Positions 1-9,482 of a stretch of DNA of 64,000 nt are shown piece by piece (position 1 is the stretch's first letter; the number at the start of each line of letters is the position of its first letter). Origin of the DNA: Mycolicibacter sp. MU0102. Lineage in GTDB: Bacteria > Actinomycetota > Actinomycetes > Mycobacteriales > Mycobacteriaceae. Location: the NCBI RefSeq assembly GCF_963378105.1, contig NZ_OY726398.1:4092001-4156000 (forward strand), written 5' to 3'. The position numbers were made by a program, and so were the translations under genes. The notes beneath the pieces are model-generated. The model saw only the letters and a program-made list of their open reading frames with translations, ran no database searches and was not told where the DNA came from.

Positions 1-1152
<1,152 letters not shown>

Positions 1153-1165
1153 GAGGACCACTCGC

Positions 1166-1576
1166 ATGAACGCAGATCACCCCGCCCACCTGGCAGGTAA
1201 GCGCTCCCGCGACGCGGTAGCAGCCCGCGACAAGGAGGCCTGGCTGGCGAACTTCGCCGGCGATGCGATCGTGCAGGATCCGGTCGGTCCGTCGCACTTC
1301 GACCCTGAGGGCAAGGGTCACCGCGGTCGTGACGAGATCTCGGCGTTCTGGGACAAGGCGATCGCGCCCACCGACAAGATCGAATTCAATTTCTCCGATA
1401 CCTTCCAGTGCGGCGACGAGGAAGCCAACACCGGGAACATCACCATCACCATGGGCGGCCACCAGATCGTCACCGAGGGCGTGTTCACCTACCGCGCCAA
1501 CGACAAGGGTGAACTGGTCGCGCTGCGCGCCTACTGGGAGTTGGACCGCGCCGCCAAGACCGCCCGCAAGCTCTAA
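1166..1576 (+). CDS. NTF2/SnoaL-like protein (ketosteroid-isomerase fold)
   Basis: A 136-residue protein starting at the ATG preceded by GAGAGG at 1151-1156. The length, the early IVQDPVG segment and the ending ALRAYWELD match small SnoaL/NTF2-like cone-fold proteins, which include delta-5-3-ketosteroid isomerases but also many non-enzymatic members. It follows ltp3 by 13 bp, so a steroid or steroid-CoA ligand is likely by context. No catalytic Tyr/Asp pair can be assigned with confidence by eye. M. tuberculosis H37Rv has an unrelated gene at this spot, as I recall. Confidence 0.75.
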   Translation: MNADHPAHLAGKRSRDAVAARDKEAWLANFAGDAIVQDPVGPSHFDPEGKGHRGRDEISAFWDKAIAPTDKIEFNFSDTFQCGDEEANTGNITITMGGHQIVTEGVFTYRANDKGELVALRAYWELDRAAKTARKL

Positions 1577-1594
1577 GCGCGGCGCTGCGGCCGG

Positions 1595-2128
1595 TCACTC
1601 CGGCGTGACCGGCTCCATGCCTTCGCGGTAACGCTGCGCGAGATCGCGGTAATACGGCGGGTTGGCGTTGATCCACATCTCGGCGCCGGTCCCCGCGATC
1701 GGACCCTTGACGACGGCGGGCGAGCCGGTCACCAGCATCCCGGCGGGGATCTTGGTGCCGGCAAGCACCATCGCACCGGCCGCCACCAGGCTGCGGCTGC
1801 CGATCACCGCGCCGTCGAGCACGGTGGCGTGGTTGCCGATCAGCGCCTCGGCACCGATGTTGGCGCCGTGGATCAGGCACATGTGGGCGATCGTCGCGCC
1901 CGGGCCGATGTCCACCGGCACACCGGGCGGCACATGCAGCACCGAGCCGTCCTGCACGTTGGCGCCTTCCCGCACCACGATGGGTGCGTCGTCGGCCCGC
2001 AAGATGGCGCCGAACCACACCGAGGCCCCGGCTTCGATGGTGACGTCGCCGATCAGTGTGGCAGTGGGCGCGACGAAGGCCGTCGGATCGATCCGTGGCG
2101 AGCGACCATTGAAGGAGAACAGCTGCAT
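1595..2128 (-). CDS. Gamma-carbonic anhydrase family protein (left-handed beta-helix)
   Basis: A 177-residue hexapeptide-repeat protein homologous to Rv3525c. Imperfect I/V-G-x4 repeats run from about residue 20 to 140. The three zinc-ligand histidines of gamma-carbonic anhydrases appear to be present as H65 (SVLHV), H82 and H87 (AHMCLIHG, spacing i/i+5 as in the archaeal enzyme). The family is trimeric with zinc held between subunits; many bacterial members have weak or unknown activity. It is convergent with the NTF2-like gene 18 bp away and divergent from kshA. Its start lies 69 bp from the KstR box, so it may share that control. Confidence 0.85.
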   Translation of the reverse strand: MQLFSFNGRSPRIDPTAFVAPTATLIGDVTIEAGASVWFGAILRADDAPIVVREGANVQDGSVLHVPPGVPVDIGPGATIAHMCLIHGANIGAEALIGNHATVLDGAVIGSRSLVAAGAMVLAGTKIPAGMLVTGSPAVVKGPIAGTGAEMWINANPPYYRDLAQRYREGMEPVTPE

Positions 2129-2196
2129 CGTTCACATATACCAGGGACCAAAGACCCCGAACCAGCAGGGTTTATTGCGCAAACAGGTGTCAAAAC

Positions 2197-2210
2197 TGTA
2201 ACGTGTTCTA
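2197..2210. promoter_or_regulatory. KstR-type operator before kshA
   Basis: TGTAACGTGTTCTA fits the mycobacterial KstR pattern TnnAACnnGTTnnA. It ends 28 bp before the kshA GTG and 69 bp from the divergent Rv3525c-like start. KstR is a TetR-family repressor released by steroid-CoA metabolites. The match was made by eye. Confidence 0.8.
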
Positions 2211-2238
2211 GTTAGAAGCAAAGGGTTGGAGGCAACAG

Positions 2239-3411
2239 GTGAGCACTGACAACGCCGAGGTCGGCGTCCGCCACATCGATACCGGAACACTGCCGGACCG
2301 CTATGCGCGTGGCTGGCACTGCCTGGGACCGGTGAAGGACTTCCAGGACGGCAAGCCGCACTCCATCCACGCGTTCGGCGCCAAGCTGGTGGTGTTCGCC
2401 GACTCGCACGGTGACCTGCACGTGCTCGACGCCTACTGCCGCCACATGGGCGGGGACCTGAGTCGCGGTGAGATCAAGGGCGACGAAGTCGCCTGCCCGT
2501 TCCACGACTGGCGCTGGGGCGGCGACGGCCGCTGCAAGCTGGTGCCCTACTCCAAGCGGACGCCGCGGGTTGCGCGCACCCAGTCCTTCCCGACCGACGT
2601 GCGCGGCGGGCTGCTGTTCATGTACAACGACCCGGAGGGCAACCCGCCGCCGGACGAGGTGCGGATCCCGGAGATCGCGGAGTGGTCCAGCGGCGAGTGG
2701 ACCGACTGGCGCTGGAACTCCATGGTGATCGACTCCAACTGCCGCGACATCATCGACAACGTCACCGACTTCGCGCACTTCTTCTATATCCACTACGGGC
2801 TGCCCACCTCGTTCAAGAACGTCTTCGAGGGCCACATCGCCTCGCAGTACCTGCACAATGTCGGGCGTTCCGACGTGCCCGGCCTGGGCACCAGCTACGG
2901 CGGTTCGGAATTGGACTCCGAGGCCTCCTACTTCGGTCCGTCGTTCATGATCAACTGGCTGCACAACAGCTACGGCGGCTTCAAGGCCGAGTCGATCCTG
3001 ATCAACTGCCACTACCCGATCAGCCAGGACCAGTTCCGGCTGATGTGGGGCGTCATCGTGCAGAAGCCCAAGGGCCTCGACGACGCGACCACAGAGAAGA
3101 TCGCCGACGCCATGACCGACGGCGTCAGCAAGGGCTTCCTGCAGGACGTCGAGATCTGGACGCACAAGAGCCGGATCGAGAACCCGCTGCTGGTCGAGGA
3201 AGACGGGGCGGTCTACCAGCTGCGCCGGTGGTACTCGCAGTTCTACGTCGACGCTGCCGACGTCACCTCGGAGATGACCGACCGCTACGAGATCGAGATC
3301 GACGCCACGGTGGCCAACGAGAAGTGGAACGCGGAGGTCGCCGAGAACCTGCGAGTGCAGGAAGCGGAAGCGAAGGCCCCAAAGGTTTCAGAAACCGTTA
3401 ACGCAGAGTAG
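2239..3411 (+). CDS. kshA: 3-ketosteroid 9-alpha-hydroxylase, oxygenase subunit
   Basis: A 390-residue Rieske non-haem iron oxygenase, the Rv3526 homologue. The N-terminal Rieske domain has cluster ligands C67/H69 (CRH) and C86/H89 (CPFH). The catalytic domain has H180 and H185 (DFAHFFYIHYG) and a likely D303 (FLQDVEIW) as the iron triad. With the reductase KshB it hydroxylates C9 of androsta-diene-dione type steroids; with KstD this opens ring B. The GTG start follows GGAGG in GGTTGGAGGCAACAG. The KstR box lies just upstream. The Rv3527-like gene follows after 10 bp. Confidence 0.96.
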   Translation: MSTDNAEVGVRHIDTGTLPDRYARGWHCLGPVKDFQDGKPHSIHAFGAKLVVFADSHGDLHVLDAYCRHMGGDLSRGEIKGDEVACPFHDWRWGGDGRCKLVPYSKRTPRVARTQSFPTDVRGGLLFMYNDPEGNPPPDEVRIPEIAEWSSGEWTDWRWNSMVIDSNCRDIIDNVTDFAHFFYIHYGLPTSFKNVFEGHIASQYLHNVGRSDVPGLGTSYGGSELDSEASYFGPSFMINWLHNSYGGFKAESILINCHYPISQDQFRLMWGVIVQKPKGLDDATTEKIADAMTDGVSKGFLQDVEIWTHKSRIENPLLVEEDGAVYQLRRWYSQFYVDAADVTSEMTDRYEIEIDATVANEKWNAEVAENLRVQEAEAKAPKVSETVNAE

Positions 3412-3421
3412 GTCTGACACC

Positions 3422-3892
3422 ATGGCCCGCGAGGTTCCCGACGCCGGTGAGCTGGCCCGGTCCATGCTGATGTTCTACGGCCCGCACGACGACCACGGCG
3501 AGCACGGCGACTCCCCCGACGACGACGGGCCCGACACCCGTTACTCGCGGCAACCGCTGTTTCCGGTCGACCCGGAACGCTACGAGGCGATTCGTGCTGC
3601 GACCGAACGGGATACCGACCGCTACCTGCATTCGGGTCTGATGCCGGTGGAATGCCGGCACTGCACCGCCACTGTCGAGGTCAAGAAGCTGGGCCCCGGA
3701 TACACCTCGGTGCAATGGAATTCGGCGGCGGTGAAGCAATGCGCCTATTTCGCCGCCGAGCGCGAGGCCGGCCACGCCAGTAGCCGTAGTCGCGGCTGTC
3801 CGAAGCTGTCGAAGAGTATTTCGCACGCGGTCGCCGAGGGCCACCTGGAGGAGCGCTCCAGCGCTCCCCCGCCCGGCGACGGCATCGACTAG
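3422..3892 (+). CDS. Conserved hypothetical protein, Rv3527 homologue
   Basis: 156 residues, starting 10 bp after kshA, so probably co-transcribed. The N-terminal third is acidic and His-rich around DDHGEHGDSPDDD. The middle holds a CRHC pair near residue 80 and two further cysteines (QCAYF and RGCPK), which could form a metal site. No signal peptide or membrane segment is visible. By position it equals Rv3527, which is part of the steroid cluster but has no established function. No function is assigned here beyond the context. Confidence 0.75.
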   Translation: MAREVPDAGELARSMLMFYGPHDDHGEHGDSPDDDGPDTRYSRQPLFPVDPERYEAIRAATERDTDRYLHSGLMPVECRHCTATVEVKKLGPGYTSVQWNSAAVKQCAYFAAEREAGHASSRSRGCPKLSKSISHAVAEGHLEERSSAPPPGDGID

Positions 3893-3904
3893 CTCACTTC
3901 AACC

Positions 3905-3966
3905 CGCGAGCAGACATAGAATCGCACCCCGCGATGGCGGTGAGTGCGATTCTATGTCTGCTCGCG
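3905..3966. repeat. Perfect 23-bp inverted repeat between convergent genes
   Basis: Arms 3905-3927 and 3944-3966 are exact reverse complements, with a 16-nt loop. The arm begins CGCGAGCAGACATAGAATCG. It lies between the stop codons of two convergent genes, which suits a bidirectional terminator, but there is no U-tract. The length and perfection also fit a dispersed mycobacterial palindromic element. Confidence 0.85.
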
Positions 3967-3978
3967 CCTAGAAGAGGC

Positions 3979-5124
3979 TCACAGGCCGGCGAAGCGCTCC
4001 CGGACCTGCCCGGCGGTCAATCCATAGTCGGCCAGCGAGTATTCGTGCTTCGGCGCCCGCGGTCCGGTCTTGCTGGCGGCATAGTCGTCGGCCATCGCCT
4101 GGCGCGCCTCATCGGAGAGCGGCAGACCGAAGTGTTCGTAGATGCCCGCGGCGGTGGCCAGCGGGTCGGCGACGAACTCCTTGTAATCGATATCGCAGAA
4201 CTGCGCCTGATCGTATTGCGCGCGTTGGGTGTTGAACAGCTCCAACCCGCGCGCCCAGGTCTCCATCTCGTCGGCGCCGATCCGCGCGCCCACGAAGGTG
4301 TTCGACTGGCCTTCGGTGGTGTGCCGAGCCAGCGAACACATCGACGCCAGGATGGTTTCGGCCGGCCGATGGCACTGCACGATGAGCGCATCGGGGTAGA
4401 CCGCCATGATCGCGTCCAGCGCGAACAGGTGGCTGGGGTTCTTGAGCACCCAGCGCTTACCCGGGTCGTTGAGCCCGATCAGCTGCAGGTTGCGGCGGTG
4501 CCGCCGGTACGACGGGATCCAGTCCCGCTCGGAGAGCCAGCGCGAATAGCTCGGCAGGTGCGCCAGCGTCTCATAGGACACCGAGTGCAGCGACTGGCGC
4601 AGCAGCTGCCAGCACTCCTCCAAGCCGTCGGCGGTCATGAAGTGCAGCCCGGTGTAGTCCGGGTTCTCGTCGTGGTGCCGCGCGAACTGAGCCTGCATCT
4701 GGGTGAAAACCGGGTTGCTGTCCCAGGTTTCGCGTGGCGGCCGCGGCTGCGGGAACTCGGCCAGCCACATCTCCAAGCCCTGATGCGCCGGGTCGGCGCC
4801 CAGCAGCCGGTGCAGCGCGGTGGTTCCGGTACGGGGCAGCCCGGTGACGAAGATCGGCCGCTCGATGCCGACCTGGGTGTACTCGGGGTTCGCATTCCAG
4901 CCGGCCTGCGACAGCAGCCGGGCCACCAGCGCAGCGCGCAGGAAGAACCGGTTCATCTTGCTGCCCAGCTCGGTGAGATCGGCCTCAGTGCGATAGGAAT
5001 CCAGCAGCACGCCGAGCGCTTCGCGGTAGTTGTCGTCGTCGGGGCCGAAGTCGTCCAGACCCACCATCTTGGTGGCCGAGGCGTGCAGATCCTCGACGGT
5101 GCCTACATCGGTACGAGCCGTCAT
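3979..5124 (-). CDS. PAPS-dependent sulfotransferase family protein (Rv3529c-like)
   Basis: 381 residues. GLPRTGTT at 95-102 is the 5'-phosphosulfate-binding loop, and CHRPAETILASMCSL further on resembles the 3'-phosphate-binding segment of this family. The protein belongs to the large mycobacterial sulfotransferase-like group. Acceptor and activity are unknown, and sulfation of a steroid is only a contextual guess. Its ATG overlaps the stop of the upstream SDR gene by one base (TGATG), so the two are translationally coupled. Order and strand match Rv3529c-Rv3531c. Confidence 0.85.
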   Translation of the reverse strand: MTARTDVGTVEDLHASATKMVGLDDFGPDDDNYREALGVLLDSYRTEADLTELGSKMNRFFLRAALVARLLSQAGWNANPEYTQVGIERPIFVTGLPRTGTTALHRLLGADPAHQGLEMWLAEFPQPRPPRETWDSNPVFTQMQAQFARHHDENPDYTGLHFMTADGLEECWQLLRQSLHSVSYETLAHLPSYSRWLSERDWIPSYRRHRRNLQLIGLNDPGKRWVLKNPSHLFALDAIMAVYPDALIVQCHRPAETILASMCSLARHTTEGQSNTFVGARIGADEMETWARGLELFNTQRAQYDQAQFCDIDYKEFVADPLATAAGIYEHFGLPLSDEARQAMADDYAASKTGPRAPKHEYSLADYGLTAGQVRERFAGL

Positions 5125-5912
5125 CAGTTGTGGTACTCCCCGCAGTTGACGTCGAGAACCTGCCCGCTGATCCCGCTGGCCAGATCGCTGGCCAGGAACA
5201 GCACCGCCGAGGCCACCTCGTCCTCGGTGGGCAGTCGCCTCAGGTCGGAGTTGGCGGCGGTGGCCGCATAGATCTGCTCGACGGTGGTGCCGTACTTGCC
5301 GGCCTGGTGGGCGAAGTAGCTCTGCAAGGTGTCACCCCAGATGTATCCGGGCGCTACGGAGTTGACCCGGATGCCCTGCTCACCCAGTTCGGATGCCAGC
5401 GACTGCGACATCGCCAGCAGCGCGGCTTTGGCCATCTTGTAGGCGCCGTACTTGGGCTGCGAGTGCCGGATCACCATCGAGTTCAGGTTGACGATCGAGC
5501 CGCCTGCCGCCGCCAGCGCCGGCGTGAAGCCCTGGGTCAGGCGCAGCGCGCCCAGCCCGCTGAGTTCGATGGCGTCGCGGATGTGTTGAAACGTGGTCTG
5601 CGCCAACGGCTTCATCGACGGCACCCGGAAGGCGTTGTTGATCAAGACGTCGATGTGGTCGAACTCGGCTGAGACTGCCTCCACCAGGTGCGCGACCTGG
5701 TCGTCATCGGTGATGTCGGCCGGGACCACCAGGGCGCGACGCCCGGCAGCCCTGACCTGCTTGGCCACCTCTTCCAGGCGATCGGCGCTGCGCGCGACCA
5801 GCACCAGGTCGGCACCCTCGGCCGCGAACCGATTGGCCATCGTGCTGCCGAGCCCCGGCCCGACCCCACTGATCACAACGACTTTGCCCGTCAGCATTCC
5901 GGTCATCTTCAC
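5124..5912 (-). CDS. Short-chain dehydrogenase/reductase (Rv3530c-like)
   Basis: 262 residues from the GTG at 5912, which overlaps the preceding stop as GTGA; an ATG three codons later is an alternative start. NAD(P) loop SGVGPGLG at 15-22, NNA at 92-94, catalytic S145, Y158 and K162 (YGAYKMAK). It is therefore a complete classical SDR of usual length. It belongs to the minus-strand trio DUF1214-SDR-sulfotransferase. Substrate is unknown; an alcohol or ketone on a steroid or lipid is plausible from the cluster. Confidence 0.88.
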   Translation of the reverse strand: MKMTGMLTGKVVVISGVGPGLGSTMANRFAAEGADLVLVARSADRLEEVAKQVRAAGRRALVVPADITDDDQVAHLVEAVSAEFDHIDVLINNAFRVPSMKPLAQTTFQHIRDAIELSGLGALRLTQGFTPALAAAGGSIVNLNSMVIRHSQPKYGAYKMAKAALLAMSQSLASELGEQGIRVNSVAPGYIWGDTLQSYFAHQAGKYGTTVEQIYAATAANSDLRRLPTEDEVASAVLFLASDLASGISGQVLDVNCGEYHN

Positions 5913-7036
5913 CCCAGCATTCTGTTAGCGATTTGCTGCTGCCGCTGCGCGATTCGCGCTCGCCAGTCCTCTTGCGAAATCTTGTTGTGGTCGTAGAAGG
6001 GCAGTGCCGTCTGCACCGCATCGACGTCGATGAGCTCGACGGTGGGGCCGTCGGCCTCGGTGAGTTGCCGCGACACCCGTTGCCAGCGGAACTGCAGGAA
6101 GCCGCGCCGATGGGCACACGTCTCGACCCAGTTGGTGACCCCGGGATCGGTGTCGGAGACCACGATCCGGATCTTGCCGTCCGGATCGGCTTGCGCCTGA
6201 GTGCCGTTCAACGAGGTCTGGTGGTTGATGTAGTCCAGCGAGATGTACCACAGACTGCCCAACTGGAATCCCAAGTACGGCGCGTCCGACACCGGCAGCG
6301 TGATGACCAGCGCCTGGCCGGGCTCGAGCTCGTAGTGCCCGGCCGACGAGTACTGCGTGGCCAGCCCGCCCGGCGTGAGCCGCGGCGCCACCATGGTGTT
6401 GACCGGGAGGTTGAGATAGAACCACTGCGGGAAGGCCAGCCAGGTCTTGACGCGGTTGATCAACTGCTTTCCCGCTGCCGCATAACGCTTCTCGATGAGT
6501 TGGCGGGTCAGCGGCGGCGGCGCGGTGCCTTCGGTGTCGGTCCGGGCGATCGAGAGCGTGCCGCGCTGGGCGGCCCAGTCGTTGTAGACCTCGCGGATCA
6601 CCAGTTGCGCCGGCGTCTTGGGCTGGAAACGCCAGGTGAAGGTGCCGTCGGCGGCAACATCGAGTTCGCGATCGTCGAAGGCGGCCTCGCTGGCCGGGAC
6701 GTTGTCGTCGGTGTATTCGCCGCCGAGCAATTGGAAGCTCAGGTCGGTCGTGGTTCCCCGGGTGCCCTGCACCACGTAGTCGTTGCCGGGACGCACGACA
6801 GTGCCGAAGTACAGCGTGTCGGGGTTGTCCAGGCCCATCTTGGTGAACGGCCCGGTGCCCGAGAGCAAGAACGGGTGGTCGCGCTCGCTGTTGAAGGCGG
6901 CGTGCACACACGCCTCGACACCGCCGGCCAGGTATTGCAGGCCCTCGAGCAGGTCGGCCTCGGTCTCGATGTGCGGGGCCGCGGCGACCAGCTTCTCCGC
7001 CTCGGCGATCGCGGCCGACAGGGGTTCGGAGTACAT
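5909..7036 (-). CDS. DUF1214-type conserved protein (Rv3531c-like)
   Basis: 375 residues starting at the ATG at 7036, preceded by GGGAGGTGC. A much longer frame continues upstream but would overlap the divergent IclR gene and is not credible. The C-terminal half, rich in Trp/Tyr with PVSDAPYLGFQLGSLW and DPGVTNWVET, has the look of the DUF1214/DUF1254 family, whose biochemical role is not settled. First gene of a three-gene overlapping operon. A dyad lies between it and the IclR gene. Confidence 0.82.
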   Translation of the reverse strand: MYSEPLSAAIAEAEKLVAAAPHIETEADLLEGLQYLAGGVEACVHAAFNSERDHPFLLSGTGPFTKMGLDNPDTLYFGTVVRPGNDYVVQGTRGTTTDLSFQLLGGEYTDDNVPASEAAFDDRELDVAADGTFTWRFQPKTPAQLVIREVYNDWAAQRGTLSIARTDTEGTAPPPLTRQLIEKRYAAAGKQLINRVKTWLAFPQWFYLNLPVNTMVAPRLTPGGLATQYSSAGHYELEPGQALVITLPVSDAPYLGFQLGSLWYISLDYINHQTSLNGTQAQADPDGKIRIVVSDTDPGVTNWVETCAHRRGFLQFRWQRVSRQLTEADGPTVELIDVDAVQTALPFYDHNKISQEDWRARIAQRQQQIANRMLG

Positions 7037-7064
7037 CGCTGCAGCACCTCCCAAATCGTCGATT

Positions 7065-7097
7065 GGTCCATTATTGGACCGAGATGGTAGATATCTC
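7065..7097. promoter_or_regulatory. Two dyads in the IclR/Rv3531c divergent promoter
   Basis: GGTCCATTATTGGACC (7065-7080) is a perfect 6-bp dyad with 4-nt spacer, directly followed by GAGAT...ATCTC (7081-7085/7093-7097). They lie between divergent starts at 7036 and 7133, the usual place for an autoregulating IclR-family operator. Assignment to this regulator is inferred. Confidence 0.5.
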
Positions 7098-7132
7098 GAA
7101 CCGACTTTAGACGGTCGCGGTAGCATGCTGCA

Positions 7133-8068
7133 ATGGCTGTGCCTGAACAAGCGGCGCCCCAACGGATCGTGCGGTCGTCCCCGCCGACCGAGCGGGTGGT
7201 GACGATCCTGGATTTTCTGGCCCGCCACCCCGACCAGAGCTTCGGCCTTTCCGAACTGGCCCGGCGCACCGAGCTGTCCAAGCCGACCTGCCTGGGCATC
7301 GCCAACGCCCTGGCCGACGCGGGCTACCTGACACGGGACCATCCCGACAAGACCTACCGACTCGGACCGGGCCTGATCTCGCTCGGTCGCGCGGCCCAGC
7401 AGTCGCTGCGGGTCGGCCCCGAGGCACGCGAGCAACTGCGGCGACTGTCCGCGGATTTCGCCACTTCGGCGGCGCTGAGCGCGGTGGTCGACGACCGGAT
7501 CACGGTGCTGGAACTGGTGGCGGCACCCAACGCCCATCTGGGAGTTCAGGCCGGCCAGAGTTATCCGTTTGCGCCGCCGGTCGGGCTGATGTTCGTGCTC
7601 TGGGACGACCCTGCCCTGCAGGATTGGCTAGCCCGCCAGCCCACCATCCCGCTGCGATCGGAGAGCGAACGACTGCAGCGCGTCGTCGACGAATGCCGTG
7701 CCGATGGGTATCTGGTCGAGCGCCTGACACCGGGCGGACAACGGCTCTACGGGTTGATGGCGGGCCTGTCCAGCGATCTGCCCGACGAACTGCGGGCCCT
7801 GCTCGGTGAACTGGTCTCCGATATCGGCGAGCGGGTGTATCTGCGTGGCGAAGCCGGCACCCGGGGCCGCCACGACATCAGCGTGATCTCCGCGCCGGTC
7901 TACGACCACCATCAACGCCAAGCAATGGTGGTGTCGCTGCACGCCCAGCGAGCACTGACCGACTCCGAGATCACCAAGTGGGCCCGCGGACTGCTGCGGA
8001 CCGCCGAGGCGCTCACCGCGCAGCTCGGCGGGAGCAAGCCCGCATGGCTGTTAGGTTCGGCGCCATGA
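7133..8068 (+). CDS. IclR-family transcriptional regulator
   Basis: 311 residues. The N-terminal winged helix-turn-helix covers about residues 20-80 (TERVVTILDFLA, then LSELARRTELSKPTCLGIA). A C-terminal effector domain of about 200 residues follows, as usual for IclR. Starts at the ATG at 7133, divergent from the DUF1214 gene with dyads between. Its stop overlaps the next ATG (ATGA), so it leads a four-gene operon with an NTF2-like, an LLM and an EthD-like protein. The effector is unknown; an aromatic or steroid acid would be typical of the family. Confidence 0.88.
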   Translation: MAVPEQAAPQRIVRSSPPTERVVTILDFLARHPDQSFGLSELARRTELSKPTCLGIANALADAGYLTRDHPDKTYRLGPGLISLGRAAQQSLRVGPEAREQLRRLSADFATSAALSAVVDDRITVLELVAAPNAHLGVQAGQSYPFAPPVGLMFVLWDDPALQDWLARQPTIPLRSESERLQRVVDECRADGYLVERLTPGGQRLYGLMAGLSSDLPDELRALLGELVSDIGERVYLRGEAGTRGRHDISVISAPVYDHHQRQAMVVSLHAQRALTDSEITKWARGLLRTAEALTAQLGGSKPAWLLGSAP

Positions 8069-8532
8069 CCACGCTGGTCTTGTCGACTGCCTCCCGACTC
8101 GAGCTATCCGGGCTCGTGCACCGCTACGCCGGCTACGTCGACGCGCGACGATTCGACGAGGTGGCCGAATTGTTCACCGCCAACGCCGAACTCGTCCTGC
8201 CGGATCCGCCGGATCACCTGGAGCCATGCGTGCGACACCACGGCCACGCCGGCGTACGGGACGCAATGTCGGCACTGACCGCGGTAACCCGCACCCAGCA
8301 CGGCATCGTCGGCGAGATCTACGCGAGTGCGACGCCCGGCGATGTCGCGACCGGAGAGATCACCGGGGTAGCGCATCATTGGATCCAGCACGACGGCAAG
8401 CTCACTGACCACGTCTGGTATCTGCGCTACCGCGACACCTATCACCGCGTCGAGCAGGGCTGGCGGATCGCGCAGCGGGCGCTGACCATCGACGCGATCG
8501 AATCCCGACCGGCCCGCCAGGTGCGCTCATGA
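8065..8532 (+). CDS. NTF2-like/SnoaL_4-type small protein
   Basis: 155 residues, taking the ATG at 8065 that overlaps the IclR stop as ATGA. The cone-fold pattern is visible: LVHRYAGYVDARRFDEVAEL at the start, a central RDAMSALTAVTRTQHG, and DTYHRVEQGWRIAQRAL at the end. Similar proteins often pair with flavin monooxygenases or dehydratases in degradation operons. The stop overlaps the next start (ATGA). Specific substrate unknown. Confidence 0.8.
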   Translation: MTTLVLSTASRLELSGLVHRYAGYVDARRFDEVAELFTANAELVLPDPPDHLEPCVRHHGHAGVRDAMSALTAVTRTQHGIVGEIYASATPGDVATGEITGVAHHWIQHDGKLTDHVWYLRYRDTYHRVEQGWRIAQRALTIDAIESRPARQVRS

Positions 8533-9470
8533 CTTCAGTACAGAAGCCGCAAATCTCTTTTCAGCTGAAGACTTTCACCGACGACCCCGGCCACGACTGG
8601 TGCACCACTCTGGCGCTGGGCGCGGCGATGGACGCTGCGGGCATCGATCGTGTCGTGGTCTCCGATCACGTGGTGTTCGGCGAGAACCCGGACGCCTACG
8701 CCGACCCCCGACTGGGCGGGATCGCCGGCGGGCGCCAGCCGACCGGCCCCGACGGCCAGTGGCTGGACCCGCTGATCGTGCTGACCGCGCTGGCCGCCAC
8801 CACCACCCGCATCCGCTTGGGCACCGCGGTGTTGCTGGCGGCACTGCGCCGGCCGGCCGTGCTGGCCAAGGAGCTGGCCACGCTGGACGTGTTGTCGGGA
8901 GGACGGCTGGATCTCGGCGTGGGCGTCGGCTGGCAACGCGAGGAGTACGAGGCCGCCGGCCTGGCGTTCGAGCGCCGCGGGCGGCTCCTGGACCACACCC
9001 TGGAGGTGTGCCAGACATTGTGGACTCAGCAGCGCAGCACTTACACGTCCCCGGAGTTGTCCTTCGAGAACATTCACCAGATGCCCAAACCTGTTGCGCC
9101 CGGCGGGGTTCCGATCTGGGTGAGCGGCACCGTCAACGATGCGGTGGCGCGCCGGCTGACCCGGTTCGGGTCCGGCTGGATCCCGTGGGGCCCGGCGATG
9201 CGCGACCCGGCCGGCGCGATCGCGGCCATGAAGGAGCGCATCGCGCGCCTGGGCGGCGATCCAACTGGCCTGCAGGTCCTGGGCCACGCGACCACCGCCA
9301 AGCACCCGGACGGCTCCCTGGACACCGAGGCCACCGCGGCCTCCGCACCGGCACTGGTAGCCGCCGGGGTCACCGATGTGCGGGTCACCTGCTCGCTGCC
9401 CAAAGACGTCGGCCGGGCCACTGATCTGCTTCGCGAGCTCGTCGAGGCGTTCCGCGCCGCAACCGGTTAA
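8529..9470 (+). CDS. LLM-class (luciferase-like, probably F420-dependent) oxidoreductase
   Basis: 313 residues with TIM-barrel luciferase-like landmarks: AGIDRVVVSDHVV near 35, RIRLGTAVLLAALRRPAVLA near 95-115, LSGGRLDLGVGVGWQREEY near 125, and VPIWVSGT near 195. In mycobacteria most members of this class use reduced F420, but FMN cannot be excluded from sequence. It is coupled to the genes before (ATGA overlap) and 12 bp before the EthD-like gene, which suggests a shared oxidative pathway under the IclR regulator. Confidence 0.85.
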   Translation: MTSVQKPQISFQLKTFTDDPGHDWCTTLALGAAMDAAGIDRVVVSDHVVFGENPDAYADPRLGGIAGGRQPTGPDGQWLDPLIVLTALAATTTRIRLGTAVLLAALRRPAVLAKELATLDVLSGGRLDLGVGVGWQREEYEAAGLAFERRGRLLDHTLEVCQTLWTQQRSTYTSPELSFENIHQMPKPVAPGGVPIWVSGTVNDAVARRLTRFGSGWIPWGPAMRDPAGAIAAMKERIARLGGDPTGLQVLGHATTAKHPDGSLDTEATAASAPALVAAGVTDVRVTCSLPKDVGRATDLLRELVEAFRAATG

Positions 9471-9482
9471 GGAGAGACATCG

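Noticed and set aside
3934..5271. 445-residue plus-strand frame
   Set aside because: Antisense to the sulfotransferase and SDR genes and starting inside the inverted repeat.
7037..7537. N-terminal extension of the DUF1214 protein to 542 residues
   Set aside because: It would run antisense through the IclR gene, and the ATG at 7036 has a good ribosome site and gives the family length.
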